From assembly GCF_003987595.1 (NCBI RefSeq), contig NZ_NGJZ01000001.1, forward strand, positions 124,001-188,000: a DNA stretch of 64,000 nucleotides, given 5' to 3'. Shown here in pieces: positions 44,329 to 52,722 of this stretch (positions are counted from its first letter, which is position 1; every line of letters starts with the position of its first letter). The notes beneath the pieces were generated by a model. It was given only the letters and a program-made list of their open reading frames with translations. It was not told the origin of the DNA and did no database searches. Origin of the DNA: Vagococcus entomophilus (GTDB taxonomy: Bacteria; Bacillota; Bacilli; Lactobacillales; Vagococcaceae). The translations under genes were made by a program, and so were the position numbers.

Positions 44329-46578
44329 ATGAATAATGAATGGATCAACATTTACAATGCTTCGCAAAACAATTTGAAACAGGTATCGACCAAAATTCCC
44401 AAACATCAAGTAACAGTTGTAACCGGGGTTTCAGGCTCGGGAAAATCTTCGCTCGTTTTTGATACGCTTGTAGCAGAATCAAGAAGAGAGCTTAACGATA
44501 CTTTTTCGAGTTATATTCAGCATGCGTTGCCAAAATATGGTCGACCAGACGTTGAAAGGATTGAGCATTTGCCGATTGCTATTCCGATTGAGCAGAAAAA
44601 ACTATCGGCTAGTTCTCGTTCGACTGTAGGAACATACACAGAAATATACACATTCTTACGTCTACTGTTTTCAAGAGTGGGTACTCCTTTTATTGGCTAT
44701 TCAGATACGTTCTCATTTAATCATCCAGAAGGAAAATGTCCGACGTGCGATGGGCTCGGCTATACAACTAAGATTGATGTACATAAATTAATTGATTTTA
44801 ATAAATCTTTAAATGAAAGTCCGATTGATTTTCCGACATTTGGCTATGATGCATGGCGTTGGAAACGGTATGCGTACAGTGGCTTATTTGACTTAGATAA
44901 AAAAATCAAAGATTACACAGTGGAAGAATTGAATTTGCTTTTATATGCGCCACAGCAAAAATTAAAAAATCCAACCGAAAAGTGGCCAAAAACTGCTTTA
45001 TATGAAGGCATCGTCCCTCGAATAGAACGCAGTATTCTTCATGCGGATGTTGCCAAACGGCATAAAAAGCAACTAGACCGGTTTGTCACTGTTGGGACCT
45101 GCGATACTTGCCTAGGAAAACGTGTCAATGACCGAGTTCGCAGTTGCAAAATTGCGGGAAAAAGTATTGCTGAGCTGGTTCAGTTGCCTTTAGAAGAATT
45201 GAAAGCCTTTATAGATAAAATTGATGCTCCGCTGGCAAAAGAAATCAAACCAGAAATCAGTAATCGACTGGATGCACTAGTAGATATTGGCTTGAGCTAT
45301 TTGACTTTATCAAGGGCAACGGGAAGTTTGTCGGGAGGAGAAGCGCAAAGAATTAGAATCTCCAAATACATCAATAATGCCTTAAATGATGTGATGTATG
45401 TCTTAGATGAGCCAAGTGCAGGTCTACATCCAAAAGATATTGATCGCATAAAAACAGCCTTGTTAAAGCTTAAAGAAAAAGGCAATACGGTGGTCTTAGT
45501 CGAACACAATCCACAGTTGATTGAAATGGCGGACTATATTATTGATATCGGACCAAAAGCAGGAGGGGATGGCGGAGAGGTTCAATTCTCAGGATCGTAT
45601 GCAGACTTTTTAAAGAGTAATACTCCGACAAGCACTGCTATCAGAGAAATAATTCCCATTAAAACAGAGGTACGTCGTCCGCTGGATTGGTTAACCGTGA
45701 AACATGCAGCACTTAATAATTTGAAAGGTTTTGCTACTCGCGTTCCTTTGGGAGTCTTGTCAGTTCTTTGTGGTGTTGCAGGGTCTGGGAAATCTTCATT
45801 AGGAGAAGTTATTAGACAAACCGCAATAGAAAAAGAACTAGAGGTTGTTTCAATTTCTCAAAAAAGCATTGGCATCAATTTGCGTTCTACGCCCTTGACT
45901 TATTTAGATATTTTTGGAGAGATCCGCAAAAAATTTGCAAAAGCTAATCATGTCAGTGCAGCTTTATTTAGTTATAACTCAACGGGCGCTTGTCCGCATT
46001 GCAAGGGGAAAGGAGTCATTGTTTCGGACATGTCCTTTATGGATGATATCGTTACAGAATGTGAAGTTTGTCAGGGGACACGCTACAAAAAAGAAGTGTT
46101 GGACTATACGTATAAAGGAAAGACGATTGTTGAAGTGCTGGGGATGAGCGTTTTAGAAAGCTTTGAGTTTTTTGAACAAGAGAGTTTTGCTCATGAGTTA
46201 CAAACTTTAGTCGAAGTGGGATTAAGCTATTTGAAGTTAAATCAATCGCTGACAACGCTATCTGGTGGAGAATTGCAACGCTTGAAATTGGCTAGTCAAC
46301 TCCATAAAGGTGGAGCTTTTTATGTTTTGGATGAGCCGACAGATGGCTTACATTTAACGGATATTGATTTTTTATTGCGCTTGTTGAACCGATTAGTAGA
46401 TGCTGGAAATACCGTGATATTACTGGAGCACCATCTGAGTGTGATGAAGCGTGCAGATTGGTTACTTGAAGTGGGGCCAGAAGGTGGAAGCCAAGGTGGA
46501 ACTCTTATTTTTGAAGGGACGCCGCAAATGTTACTAGACTCAGATGATACGATTACGAGACCCTACTTTTCAATCTAA
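44329..46578 (+). CDS. UvrA-like ABC ATPase (UvrA2 type)
   Basis: 749 residues, shorter than UvrA (about 940). Two ABC modules: Walker A GVSGSGKSSL and GVAGSGKSSLGE, signatures LSGGEAQRIRI and LSGGELQRLKL, Walker B YVLDEPSAGLHP and YVLDEPTDGLHL. Zinc-type CPTCDGLG / CDTCLGK and CPHCKGKG / CEVCQG are kept, but the UvrB-binding and second insertion segments seem reduced. Class II UvrA proteins are tied to resistance to DNA-binding drugs rather than general excision repair. GAGGGGG eight bases before the ATG. Confidence 0.85.
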   Translation: MNNEWINIYNASQNNLKQVSTKIPKHQVTVVTGVSGSGKSSLVFDTLVAESRRELNDTFSSYIQHALPKYGRPDVERIEHLPIAIPIEQKKLSASSRSTVGTYTEIYTFLRLLFSRVGTPFIGYSDTFSFNHPEGKCPTCDGLGYTTKIDVHKLIDFNKSLNESPIDFPTFGYDAWRWKRYAYSGLFDLDKKIKDYTVEELNLLLYAPQQKLKNPTEKWPKTALYEGIVPRIERSILHADVAKRHKKQLDRFVTVGTCDTCLGKRVNDRVRSCKIAGKSIAELVQLPLEELKAFIDKIDAPLAKEIKPEISNRLDALVDIGLSYLTLSRATGSLSGGEAQRIRISKYINNALNDVMYVLDEPSAGLHPKDIDRIKTALLKLKEKGNTVVLVEHNPQLIEMADYIIDIGPKAGGDGGEVQFSGSYADFLKSNTPTSTAIREIIPIKTEVRRPLDWLTVKHAALNNLKGFATRVPLGVLSVLCGVAGSGKSSLGEVIRQTAIEKELEVVSISQKSIGINLRSTPLTYLDIFGEIRKKFAKANHVSAALFSYNSTGACPHCKGKGVIVSDMSFMDDIVTECEVCQGTRYKKEVLDYTYKGKTIVEVLGMSVLESFEFFEQESFAHELQTLVEVGLSYLKLNQSLTTLSGGELQRLKLASQLHKGGAFYVLDEPTDGLHLTDIDFLLRLLNRLVDAGNTVILLEHHLSVMKRADWLLEVGPEGGSQGGTLIFEGTPQMLLDSDDTITRPYFSI

Positions 46579-46623
46579 AGTGGAGACTCGCTCAAAGTTG
46601 GGTCAAATAAAGGAGAAGAGACA

Positions 46624-47232
46624 TTGAAAAAAGTAGCGGTAATTGGTGGAACTGGCTTTCTGGGAATTGAAGTGTGTAAAGCCGCATTAGAAGAAGGATT
46701 TCGAGTTGTATCAATTTCCAGAACAGGCCAACCAACCAATCAAACTAATGATTTTACGCAAGCAATGCCGATAGACTTTTTAGCTTTGGATATTTTTCAA
46801 GCAGAACGGCTAAAAGAGACAATCAGTACTTGTGATGTAGTGATTGATTTGGTAGGGATTCTCTTTGAGAAAAAATCCCAAAACCTCACCTATCAAAAAA
46901 TGATTGTAGAAAGTGCCCAAATTATTAGCAATGCGGCGCAGCAAACCAATATTTCAGTCGTGATCTTTGTTTCTGCAGCAATCGGGATTCCGCTTATTGG
47001 CAAAAAATATTTACTGGCAAAAAGAGAAGCAGAACACCTTTTTAAAGGAAAGTCGTTTGAGGGGAAAATCATCAGACCACCACTTCTTTATGGCAAGTCA
47101 AAGCAAAGCTCACTTTATTTGGCTTATTTACTAAAAGTAGGAATGTATCTTCCGTTTTTAAAGAACATTTTGCGACCTTACCAAGCAGAAGCAGTAGAAG
47201 AAGTTGCAAAAAAAATTGTTGCCTTGTGCTAA
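46624..47232 (+). CDS. NAD(P)-dependent epimerase-like protein
   Basis: 202-residue atypical SDR/NmrA-like Rossmann protein. GGTGFLGIEVCKAAL at residues 8-22 is the nucleotide-binding motif. The YLLAKREAE element replaces the classical YxxxK. Relatives include complex I NDUFA9-like proteins; the substrate is unknown. TTG start with AAGGAG upstream. Follows the UvrA-like gene by 45 bases, so probably the same transcript, and ends at a large palindromic terminator. Confidence 0.78.
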   Translation: MKKVAVIGGTGFLGIEVCKAALEEGFRVVSISRTGQPTNQTNDFTQAMPIDFLALDIFQAERLKETISTCDVVIDLVGILFEKKSQNLTYQKMIVESAQIISNAAQQTNISVVIFVSAAIGIPLIGKKYLLAKREAEHLFKGKSFEGKIIRPPLLYGKSKQSSLYLAYLLKVGMYLPFLKNILRPYQAEAVEEVAKKIVALC

Positions 47233-47278
47233 AAGAGTCTGAGACCTCACTTTAAAGTGAGGTCTCAGACTCTTTTAG
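47229..47278. terminator. Bidirectional terminator, perfect palindrome
   Basis: 50-bp perfect palindrome centred at 47253/47254 with a minimal loop, arms reading CTAAAAGAGTCTGAGACCTC and onward. It overlaps the epimerase stop codon, serves the convergent trmR-like gene, and resembles the terminator at 4461-4508. Confidence 0.9.
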
Positions 47279-47343
47279 GAATAGCAAAAACAAATCATCC
47301 CAGTTTTTTTGTCAAAGTTAAACAACTCTGACGCAATCTATTT

Positions 47344-48027
47344 TCATAGTTGGACATTGTCCGTTTCTTTTGTAATCAATAAAATACCGTCTCCAAGTGG
47401 TACAAGAGTAGAAGTTAGATCTGGATGGGTTAATACTGTGTCCATCAGCTCATTAAGTTTGCGGTGAATGGCACGTTGACTACGATGGATTTCTTCAATA
47501 GGCTGCAGAATAGTCCCTGCTTGGAATACATCATCAATCATGATCACGCCTTTGGTCTTAATCAGACGTAGACATTCAGGCAAAAATTCAATATATTTTG
47601 ATTTTGCACTATCCATAAAAATAAAATCGTAGCCTTCTGTTAGAGTCGGGAGTATATCGGCTGCTTGTCCTTCGAGCAAGGTCACTTGCTGCTCTAAATC
47701 TAGCTGTTTATACGTGTTTTTTGCTTTTTCAATCATCACATCGAAACGGTCAATTGTGGTAACGTGTCCACCATTACCAATGGTTTGTGCCATTAGGCTC
47801 GAAGAAAAACCAATTGCAGCACCAATTTCTAAAATGTTTTTAGGCTGTATTTGTCCTAATAAAAACTGTAAGAAAACAACTGTTTCGTGGGGAATGATTG
47901 GGACACCCTTTTGGTTAGCAGCTCGTTCGATTTCCCCAATTTTTCCTGGTAATTGTTTTTGTTTTGACCGCATAAATTCCACAATTTCTTGTTTCACAAT
48001 CGGCCTTCTCATCATTTCATTTTGCAC
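47344..48027 (-). CDS. trmR: tRNA 5-hydroxyuridine O-methyltransferase TrmR
   Basis: 227-residue class I SAM methyltransferase (YrrM family) that in B. subtilis makes 5-methoxyuridine at tRNA position 34. Motif I is ILEIGAAIGFSS, acidic motif II TTIDRF, and FIFMDSAKSKY plus MIDDVFQAG contain metal-ligand Asp residues typical of O-methyltransferases of this type. GTG start, with AGGAG eight bases upstream. Divergent from rplU. Confidence 0.85.
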   Translation of the reverse strand: MQNEMMRRPIVKQEIVEFMRSKQKQLPGKIGEIERAANQKGVPIIPHETVVFLQFLLGQIQPKNILEIGAAIGFSSSLMAQTIGNGGHVTTIDRFDVMIEKAKNTYKQLDLEQQVTLLEGQAADILPTLTEGYDFIFMDSAKSKYIEFLPECLRLIKTKGVIMIDDVFQAGTILQPIEEIHRSQRAIHRKLNELMDTVLTHPDLTSTLVPLGDGILLITKETDNVQL

Positions 48028-48111
48028 AAGATTCGCTCCTTTTCATCTATTACAGTATACGAACTTTTTGGATTAGGTGCAATCAAAAGATTGAAAGAGT
48101 GGATCATTAGA

Positions 48112-48140
48112 TTGACTTACCATTCTTTTTTTGGTATGAT
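48112..48140 (+). promoter_or_regulatory. rplU operon promoter
   Basis: TTGACT (48112-48117), 17-bp spacer, TATGAT (48135-48140): a strong housekeeping promoter. Confidence 0.85.
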
Positions 48141-48147
48141 GTAATTG

Positions 48148-48256
48148 TTGTAATTGTGGGCACCACAGCTACAACCGCACGAAATAAGTCGTAAGCACAA
48201 TTTTTTGTCACTTATCTAGGCGAGTCTAAGTAAAAAATAAGGAGGTGCTTAACAGC
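48148..48256 (+). promoter_or_regulatory. Leader of rplU, candidate L21 autoregulatory element
   Basis: The transcript carries about 110 bases of untranslated, stem-forming sequence before rplU, ending GGAGGTGCTTAACAGC. Bacillota rplU genes commonly have an L21 leader bound by L21 itself; I infer one here from position and length, having no covariance model to confirm it. Confidence 0.5.
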
Positions 48257-48565
48257 ATGTATGCAATCGTAAAAACTGGCGGTAAGCAAGTAAAAGTTGA
48301 AGTAGGTCAAGCAATCTACGTTGAAAAATTAGACGTGGAAGCTGGCGAAAAAGTTGTATTTGATGAGGTTATTTTAGTAGGTGGCGATTCTACCAAAGTA
48401 GGAACACCAACTATCAAAGGCGCAACTGTTGAAGGAACTGTTGAAAAACACGGAAAGCAAAAGAAAGTTGTGACATTCAAATACAAACCAAAAAAACATT
48501 CACATCGTAAACAAGGTCATCGTCAACCTTATACAAAAGTTGTCATTGACGCAATTAATGCTTAA
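48257..48565 (+). CDS. rplU: 50S ribosomal protein L21
   Basis: 102 residues, [15 protein letters not shown] at the start and [17 protein letters not shown] near the end are the rRNA-binding blocks. ATG 48257 lies nine bases after GGAGGTG; the TTG-initiated longer frame is ignored. First gene of rplU-prp-rpmA. Confidence 0.96.
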   Translation: MYAIVKTGGKQVKVEVGQAIYVEKLDVEAGEKVVFDEVILVGGDSTKVGTPTIKGATVEGTVEKHGKQKKVVTFKYKPKKHSHRKQGHRQPYTKVVIDAINA

Positions 48566-48592
48566 TTTTTTTCAAGAGAAAGGTCAGCGGAT

Positions 48593-48946
48593 ATGATTTC
48601 AGTTGTTTTTAAGCGAAACGACTCAAAAGAGCTTGTTTCCTTTGAGTTGTCTGGTCATGCTCAGGCAGGACCTTATGGAAGTGATATAGTCTGTGCGGCA
48701 GTCTCGGCACTTTCGATTAGCACAATCAATGGAATAGAGGCACTAGCTGGTTTTGTTCCGATTGTAGAGGTTGAAAGTGAGCAAGGTGGCTACCTGTATA
48801 TGGAGCTTATTGCGGATATGTCCTCAAAGCAAAATGAAATTGCGCAAATCTTACTTGAAAATTTAGTCTTAGCAGTTCAATCAATTGAAGCCGAACATCC
48901 AAGTAATGTTCGGCTACTAACCAATGAAGGAGGTCAAAACTCATGA
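48593..48946 (+). CDS. prp: Ribosomal-processing cysteine protease Prp
   Basis: 117-residue protease that removes the N-terminal extension of L27. Catalytic His in ELSGHAQAG and Cys in [12 protein letters not shown] are present. It lies between rplU and rpmA, as in other Bacillota with extended L27, and its stop overlaps the rpmA start. Confidence 0.92.
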   Translation: MISVVFKRNDSKELVSFELSGHAQAGPYGSDIVCAAVSALSISTINGIEALAGFVPIVEVESEQGGYLYMELIADMSSKQNEIAQILLENLVLAVQSIEAEHPSNVRLLTNEGGQNS

Positions 48947-49227
48947 TGAAAATGAATTTGCAATTATTTGCCCACAAAAAAGGTGGCGGTTCGACTTCAA
49001 ACGGCCGTGACTCAGAATCTAAACGTCTTGGTGCGAAAAGCGCTGACGGACAAACTGTTACTGGTGGATCAATTTTATACCGTCAACGCGGAACTAAAAT
49101 TTTCCCAGGTACAAACGTTGGGATTGGTGGAGACGATACTTTATTTGCCAAAGTTGACGGCGTAGTACGTTTTGAACGTAAAGGTCGCGACAAAAAACAA
49201 GTATCTGTATATCCAGTTGCTCAATAA
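48943..49227 (+). CDS. rpmA: 50S ribosomal protein L27 with cleavable extension
   Basis: 94 residues. The N terminus MMKMNLQLF precedes [21 protein letters not shown]; cleavage after the NLQLF-type motif by Prp would expose the mature Ala. Start ATG is nine bases after AGGAGG and overlaps the prp stop codon; a second ATG at 48952 is possible. Followed by a strong terminator. Confidence 0.95.
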   Translation: MMKMNLQLFAHKKGGGSTSNGRDSESKRLGAKSADGQTVTGGSILYRQRGTKIFPGTNVGIGGDDTLFAKVDGVVRFERKGRDKKQVSVYPVAQ

Positions 49228-49243
49228 TCGTGTGACTAATAAG

Positions 49244-49280
49244 TTCTATTCCTTGTATAGCAAGGAATAGAATTTTTTTT
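49244..49280 (+). terminator. Terminator after rpmA
   Basis: TTCTATTCCTTG (49244-49255) and its exact complement (49261-49272) with a five-base loop, then eight T residues. Confidence 0.93.
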
Positions 49281-49570
49281 ATTTAAAAATAGTTGGGCGT
49301 GGGATCATGGAAATCTGTTCGACTGAAAATTAAAAAGATAGACAGTAGATCAAGAGTAAGCAAATCCTTTTTTGAAACTTTTGATTCTGCTACAAATAGC
49401 CCTAATAACGAACGGAAAGTAACCAATAGGGTAAAATGTTTTCAAGTAAACCCAGTATCAGTCATAGAAATAAAAAAACAAGGAAGAGCTATCTGCTTCT
49501 TTTTTGAGTATATTTTCTTTTGGGGATAAAAAATAAGGTATTGATGATTTTTGGACATTACTTATATTAG

Positions 49571-49711
49571 TTGTCGACCCTCAGTAGCGCAAAAAACACA
49601 GGAGATCGACAATGCTAGAAAAAGCTTGATTATATAGCAATTTGTATGTTTTTAAGAAGAAAAGTATGCTAAACTAAACATGAAAAGGAAGTTTTAGATG
49701 AGGTCGACAAT
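49571..49711 (+). promoter_or_regulatory. CRISPR leader region with inverted GTCGAC elements and promoter
   Basis: TTGTCGACCCTC (49571-49582) is nearly complementary to GAGATCGACAA (49602-49612) and, better, to GAGGTCGACAA (49700-49710), so two alternative hairpins are possible. A promoter TTGTAT (49642-49647), 17-bp spacer, TATGCT (49665-49670) points into the array. The degenerate repeat is at the far right end, which fits a leader on this left side. Confidence 0.6.
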
Positions 49712-49756
49712 TTTATAGTATCCGTCCTTGTTATATCAAGCGTTCTAGAGGGTAGA

Positions 49757-50172
49757 CTTTTAATCTAATATAGTGAAATGTAAATTGTTACAATCCGATA
49801 TTTTTACAGCAGTAAGAATTATCTTTTAATCTAATATAGTGAAATGTAAATGATAGCCCTGCGCCAATCAGAAGTGCCATTATTGCTCTCTTTTAATCTA
49901 ATATAGTGAAATGTAAATCAAACTTTCAATTGAAGATATGTCTGTTTCCCAATCCTTTTAATCTAATATAGTGAAATGTAAATGAAATAGTCCAAGTCGT
50001 GCTAGGCACAGATATCTCTCTTTTAATCTAATATAGTGAAATGTAAATTATAAGTTGAGACAGGAATTAGGGAGAGTTTCACGTTCTTTTAATCTAATAT
50101 AGTGAAATGTAAATGACGAAGCAGATGACCCACGCAATTGGATTAAAGCACTTTTAATCTAATATAGTGAAA
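49757..50172 (+). CRISPR. Orphan CRISPR array, 29-nt I-B/RliB-like repeat
   Basis: Six identical 29-nt repeats start at 49757, 49823, 49890, 49955, 50020 and 50086 (begin CTTTTAATC, end GAAATGTAAAT); a seventh at 50151 loses its last seven bases. The six spacers are 36-38 nt and unrelated to one another. No cas gene or tracrRNA-like anti-repeat occurs in the window. Repeat length, TTTTA start and GTAAAT end resemble type I-B repeats and the cas-less RliB CRISPR of Listeria, not the 36-nt type II-A repeats of enterococci. Truncation on the right places the leader on the left, matching the promoter there and a terminator at 50224. Confidence 0.95.
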
Positions 50173-50223
50173 GATTTTCTGTGTCTTTTTTTATTTCCGT
50201 ACCATACAGTCAAAAACTCACCC

Positions 50224-50255
50224 AACCTTTGTCTTAATTGACGAAGGTTTTTTTA
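50224..50255 (+). terminator. Terminator downstream of the CRISPR array
   Basis: AACCTTTGTC (50224-50233) and GACGAAGGTT (50240-50249) pair with one wobble around loop TTAATT, followed by six T residues. It would end a CRISPR transcript. Confidence 0.8.
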
Positions 50256-50456
50256 TAATATTTGTAAAAAGTTGAGAGTTTTTCTAGCCTAGTCCAGCGG
50301 TTGTAGCAAAGCAGATACTAGATGCTTAAAAATGATATCTAAGTACGAAGGGCCTTAGTACGAATAGAAAAAAATAGGAGTATCGCACAAAATGAGAATC
50401 GAATAACTAAAAGAAGAATTTAAAAAGTTGGTTTGGTTTAATTGTGTGGGATTGTT

Positions 50457-50465
50457 TGGTATAAT
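50457..50465 (+). promoter_or_regulatory. Extended -10 promoter of pepP
   Basis: TGGTATAAT is a TGn-TATAAT extended -10 with only a weak -35, 34 bases before the aminopeptidase start. Confidence 0.65.
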
Positions 50466-50499
50466 GACAATGGAATTTATGAGAAAGAAGGACGAAAAT

Positions 50500-51564
50500 A
50501 TGATGCAACGTGTTGAAAAATTGAGAATAGAGATGGAAAAGGAAGGGTTAGCGGCGCTTTTAGTTACAAGTCCATATAACTTAAGATATCTAACTGGTTT
50601 TACTGGAACGACTGGTTTAGCGGTAATTACACTAAACAAAGCGTTTTTTATAACAGATTTTAGATATACCGAACAAGCTGCCAAGCAATGTGTGGGGTTT
50701 GAAGTAGTAAAAAATACGGGGCCAATTTTTGAAGAGGTTGCACATCTTGTAGAACAAGAAAACTTACCAAATTTAGGCTTTGAGGAAACGCAAATCACTT
50801 TTTCGGAATATTCTTATTTGGAAGAAATTGTCGATACAGCCCTTATCCCTGTCTCTGACATGATTGAAACACTTAGAGAAATTAAAGACGAAGAGGAAAT
50901 TGCGACTATCAGAAAAGCCTGTGAAATTTCTGATGCTGCCTTTACCCATATTTTGACCTTTATTAAGCCAGGTGTGACTGAGATTCAAGTAGCCAATGAA
51001 CTAGACTTTCATATGCGTTCTCTTGGTGCGGGTGGTGTTTCATTTGAAACGATTGTCGCTAGTGGCTTACGTTCTGCGATGCCTCATGGGGTTGCAAGCG
51101 ACAAAGTGATTGAGTCTGGAGATTTTGTGACGCTTGATTTTGGTTGTTATTACAACGGCTATGTTTCCGATATGACGAGAACTATTTCTGTGGGAGAACC
51201 TAGCGAAAAGCTAAAAGAAATTTATCAAGTAGTGTTAGAAGCTCAACTAAAAGTAATTGAGGTAGCAAAAGCAGGGGTGACAGGAATCGAACTAGATGCA
51301 GTTGCTAGAGATCATATTGCTTCTAAAGGATATGGCGAGGCATTTGGACATAGTACGGGTCATGGCATTGGCCTTGAAATTCACGAACGTCCAAATGTTT
51401 CAAGAGTAAGTGAACAAGCCTTTGTGCCGGGAAATGTGATTACAGATGAACCAGGAATTTATTTGCCAGGAATTGGCGGGGTTCGTATCGAAGATGATTT
51501 GTTAATTACTGAGAATGGCTGTGAAGTATTGGTACATTCACCAAAAGAGTTAATTATTTTATAA
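50500..51564 (+). CDS. pepP: Xaa-Pro aminopeptidase/dipeptidase
   Basis: M24-family metallopeptidase removing residues next to proline. 354 residues: creatinase-type N domain and pita-bread C domain. Metal ligands are Asp in TLDFGCYY and VSDMTRT, His in GHSTGHGIG and Glu in TDEPGIY and VRIEDDL. ATG 50500 lies seven bases after AGAAGGA. In many Bacilli efp follows this gene; here the next gene is the Asp23-like one. Confidence 0.9.
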   Translation: MMQRVEKLRIEMEKEGLAALLVTSPYNLRYLTGFTGTTGLAVITLNKAFFITDFRYTEQAAKQCVGFEVVKNTGPIFEEVAHLVEQENLPNLGFEETQITFSEYSYLEEIVDTALIPVSDMIETLREIKDEEEIATIRKACEISDAAFTHILTFIKPGVTEIQVANELDFHMRSLGAGGVSFETIVASGLRSAMPHGVASDKVIESGDFVTLDFGCYYNGYVSDMTRTISVGEPSEKLKEIYQVVLEAQLKVIEVAKAGVTGIELDAVARDHIASKGYGEAFGHSTGHGIGLEIHERPNVSRVSEQAFVPGNVITDEPGIYLPGIGGVRIEDDLLITENGCEVLVHSPKELIIL

Positions 51565-51737
51565 AACAGTGTGAGTTTTTCGTGACAAGAATAGACGTTT
51601 AATGATAAACTAGGATGAACGTCTTTTTGGGAAAATAACTGATGAGTTTTGATGCAGTCGTTATTCCTAATAAAAACAGACAAGTAACTCTTAACCGAGT
51701 TGGTATCAGAATGATTGAAATAAAAGGGGGACTTCAC

Positions 51738-52166
51738 ATGGCGGAAGCAACAAACCTAGTATTAACAGACGAGCAAGTAAACGATGGTGGTGAAATCGTT
51801 ATTGCACCAGAAGTAATTGAGGTCATCATAGGCATTGCCGCTTCTAAAGTAGAAGGCGTATACGGAATGCGTGGGACTTTGACTTCTAATGTCACAGAGC
51901 TATTCGGGCGTTCAGCGCACGGAAAAGGGGTTCATCTTGATATTCAAGACGATGGACTAAAAGTTGACTTGTATTGTTACATCAATTACGGTGTATCTGT
52001 TCCAAAAGTAGCGATGGAAATGCAAGAAAAAGTCAAAGAACAAGTATTATATATGACGGACATAGAATTAGCTGAGGTCAATATTCATGTAGTAGCGATT
52101 GTTCCAGAGAAACTAATGAGTCCAAACCTAGATGAATTATTTGATTCAGAAGAAGAGGATGAATAA
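51738..52166 (+). CDS. Asp23/YqhY family protein
   Basis: 142 residues of the Asp23 (DUF322) family. The block IVIAPEVIEVIIGIAASKVE and NIHVVAIVPE are typical. YqhY, its equivalent upstream of nusB in Bacillus, is linked to acetyl-CoA carboxylase homeostasis; alkaline-shock function is by name only. AAAGGGGG lies seven bases before the ATG. Overlaps or abuts nusB and is co-transcribed with it. Confidence 0.87.
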   Translation: MAEATNLVLTDEQVNDGGEIVIAPEVIEVIIGIAASKVEGVYGMRGTLTSNVTELFGRSAHGKGVHLDIQDDGLKVDLYCYINYGVSVPKVAMEMQEKVKEQVLYMTDIELAEVNIHVVAIVPEKLMSPNLDELFDSEEEDE

Positions 52167-52167
52167 C

Positions 52168-52611
52168 TTGGAATTAACCAGACATGAAATTAGAGAAAAA
52201 GCATTGCAAGCTTTGTTCCCATTAGACTTTAATGCAGAGTTATCAAAGCAAGATGCCATTTATTACACGCTTGAGTTGGATCAAAGAGAATGGGTTAGTG
52301 AGGACGAGGAATCGTTCGTACCGCTTTACTTGGATATGCTTGTTGAGGGTGTGTGTGTGAAGAAAGAAGAACTCGATACATATATTCAAAAATACTTAAA
52401 AGGGTGGTCATTGACGCGGATTGCTAAGATTGATTTAGTTATTATGCGGATTGCACTTTTTGAAATGCTTTATGTAGAAGAAGTTCCTTCTAAAGTAGCG
52501 GTAAATGAAGCAATTGAGCTGACAAAAAAATTTAGTGATGATACTTCACGTAAATTTGTAAATGGTGTACTATCAAATGCAATGAAAGAAATTGACTCAA
52601 AGGATGCATAA
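52168..52611 (+). CDS. nusB: Transcription antitermination factor NusB
   Basis: 147-residue all-helical protein that binds boxA RNA with S10 in rRNA antitermination. HEIREKALQALF at the start and KFSDDTSRKFVNGVLSNAM at the end are conserved. I prefer TTG 52168, nine bases after AGAGG; ATG 52159 overlapping the previous stop is the alternative. Confidence 0.92.
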   Translation: MELTRHEIREKALQALFPLDFNAELSKQDAIYYTLELDQREWVSEDEESFVPLYLDMLVEGVCVKKEELDTYIQKYLKGWSLTRIAKIDLVIMRIALFEMLYVEEVPSKVAVNEAIELTKKFSDDTSRKFVNGVLSNAMKEIDSKDA

Positions 52612-52631
52612 AGCATTCTTTGAGTTTTTTA
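52595..52631 (+). terminator. Terminator overlapping the end of nusB
   Basis: ACTCAAAGGATGC (52595-52607) pairs with GCATTCTTTGAGT (52613-52625) with one wobble, then six T residues; the left arm lies within the last codons of nusB. Confidence 0.85.
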
Positions 52632-52722
52632 TTGGAAATAGTTTAAAAAGATCCCCTGATTGAACGAGGAAAAAATGCAAAAACTATGCTAGAATAAATT
52701 AAAGATACGAGGAGGATGGCAC

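Noticed and set aside
49293-49529. 78-codon frame between rpmA and the CRISPR array as a gene
   Set aside because: TTG start without binding site, directly after the rpmA terminator, and the opposite strand is equally open.
49757-50172. Type II-A CRISPR
   Set aside because: The 65-67-nt period is the same as for II-A, but the conserved unit is 29 nt, starts CTTTTA and ends GTAAAT; no cas9 or tracrRNA-like anti-repeat was found.
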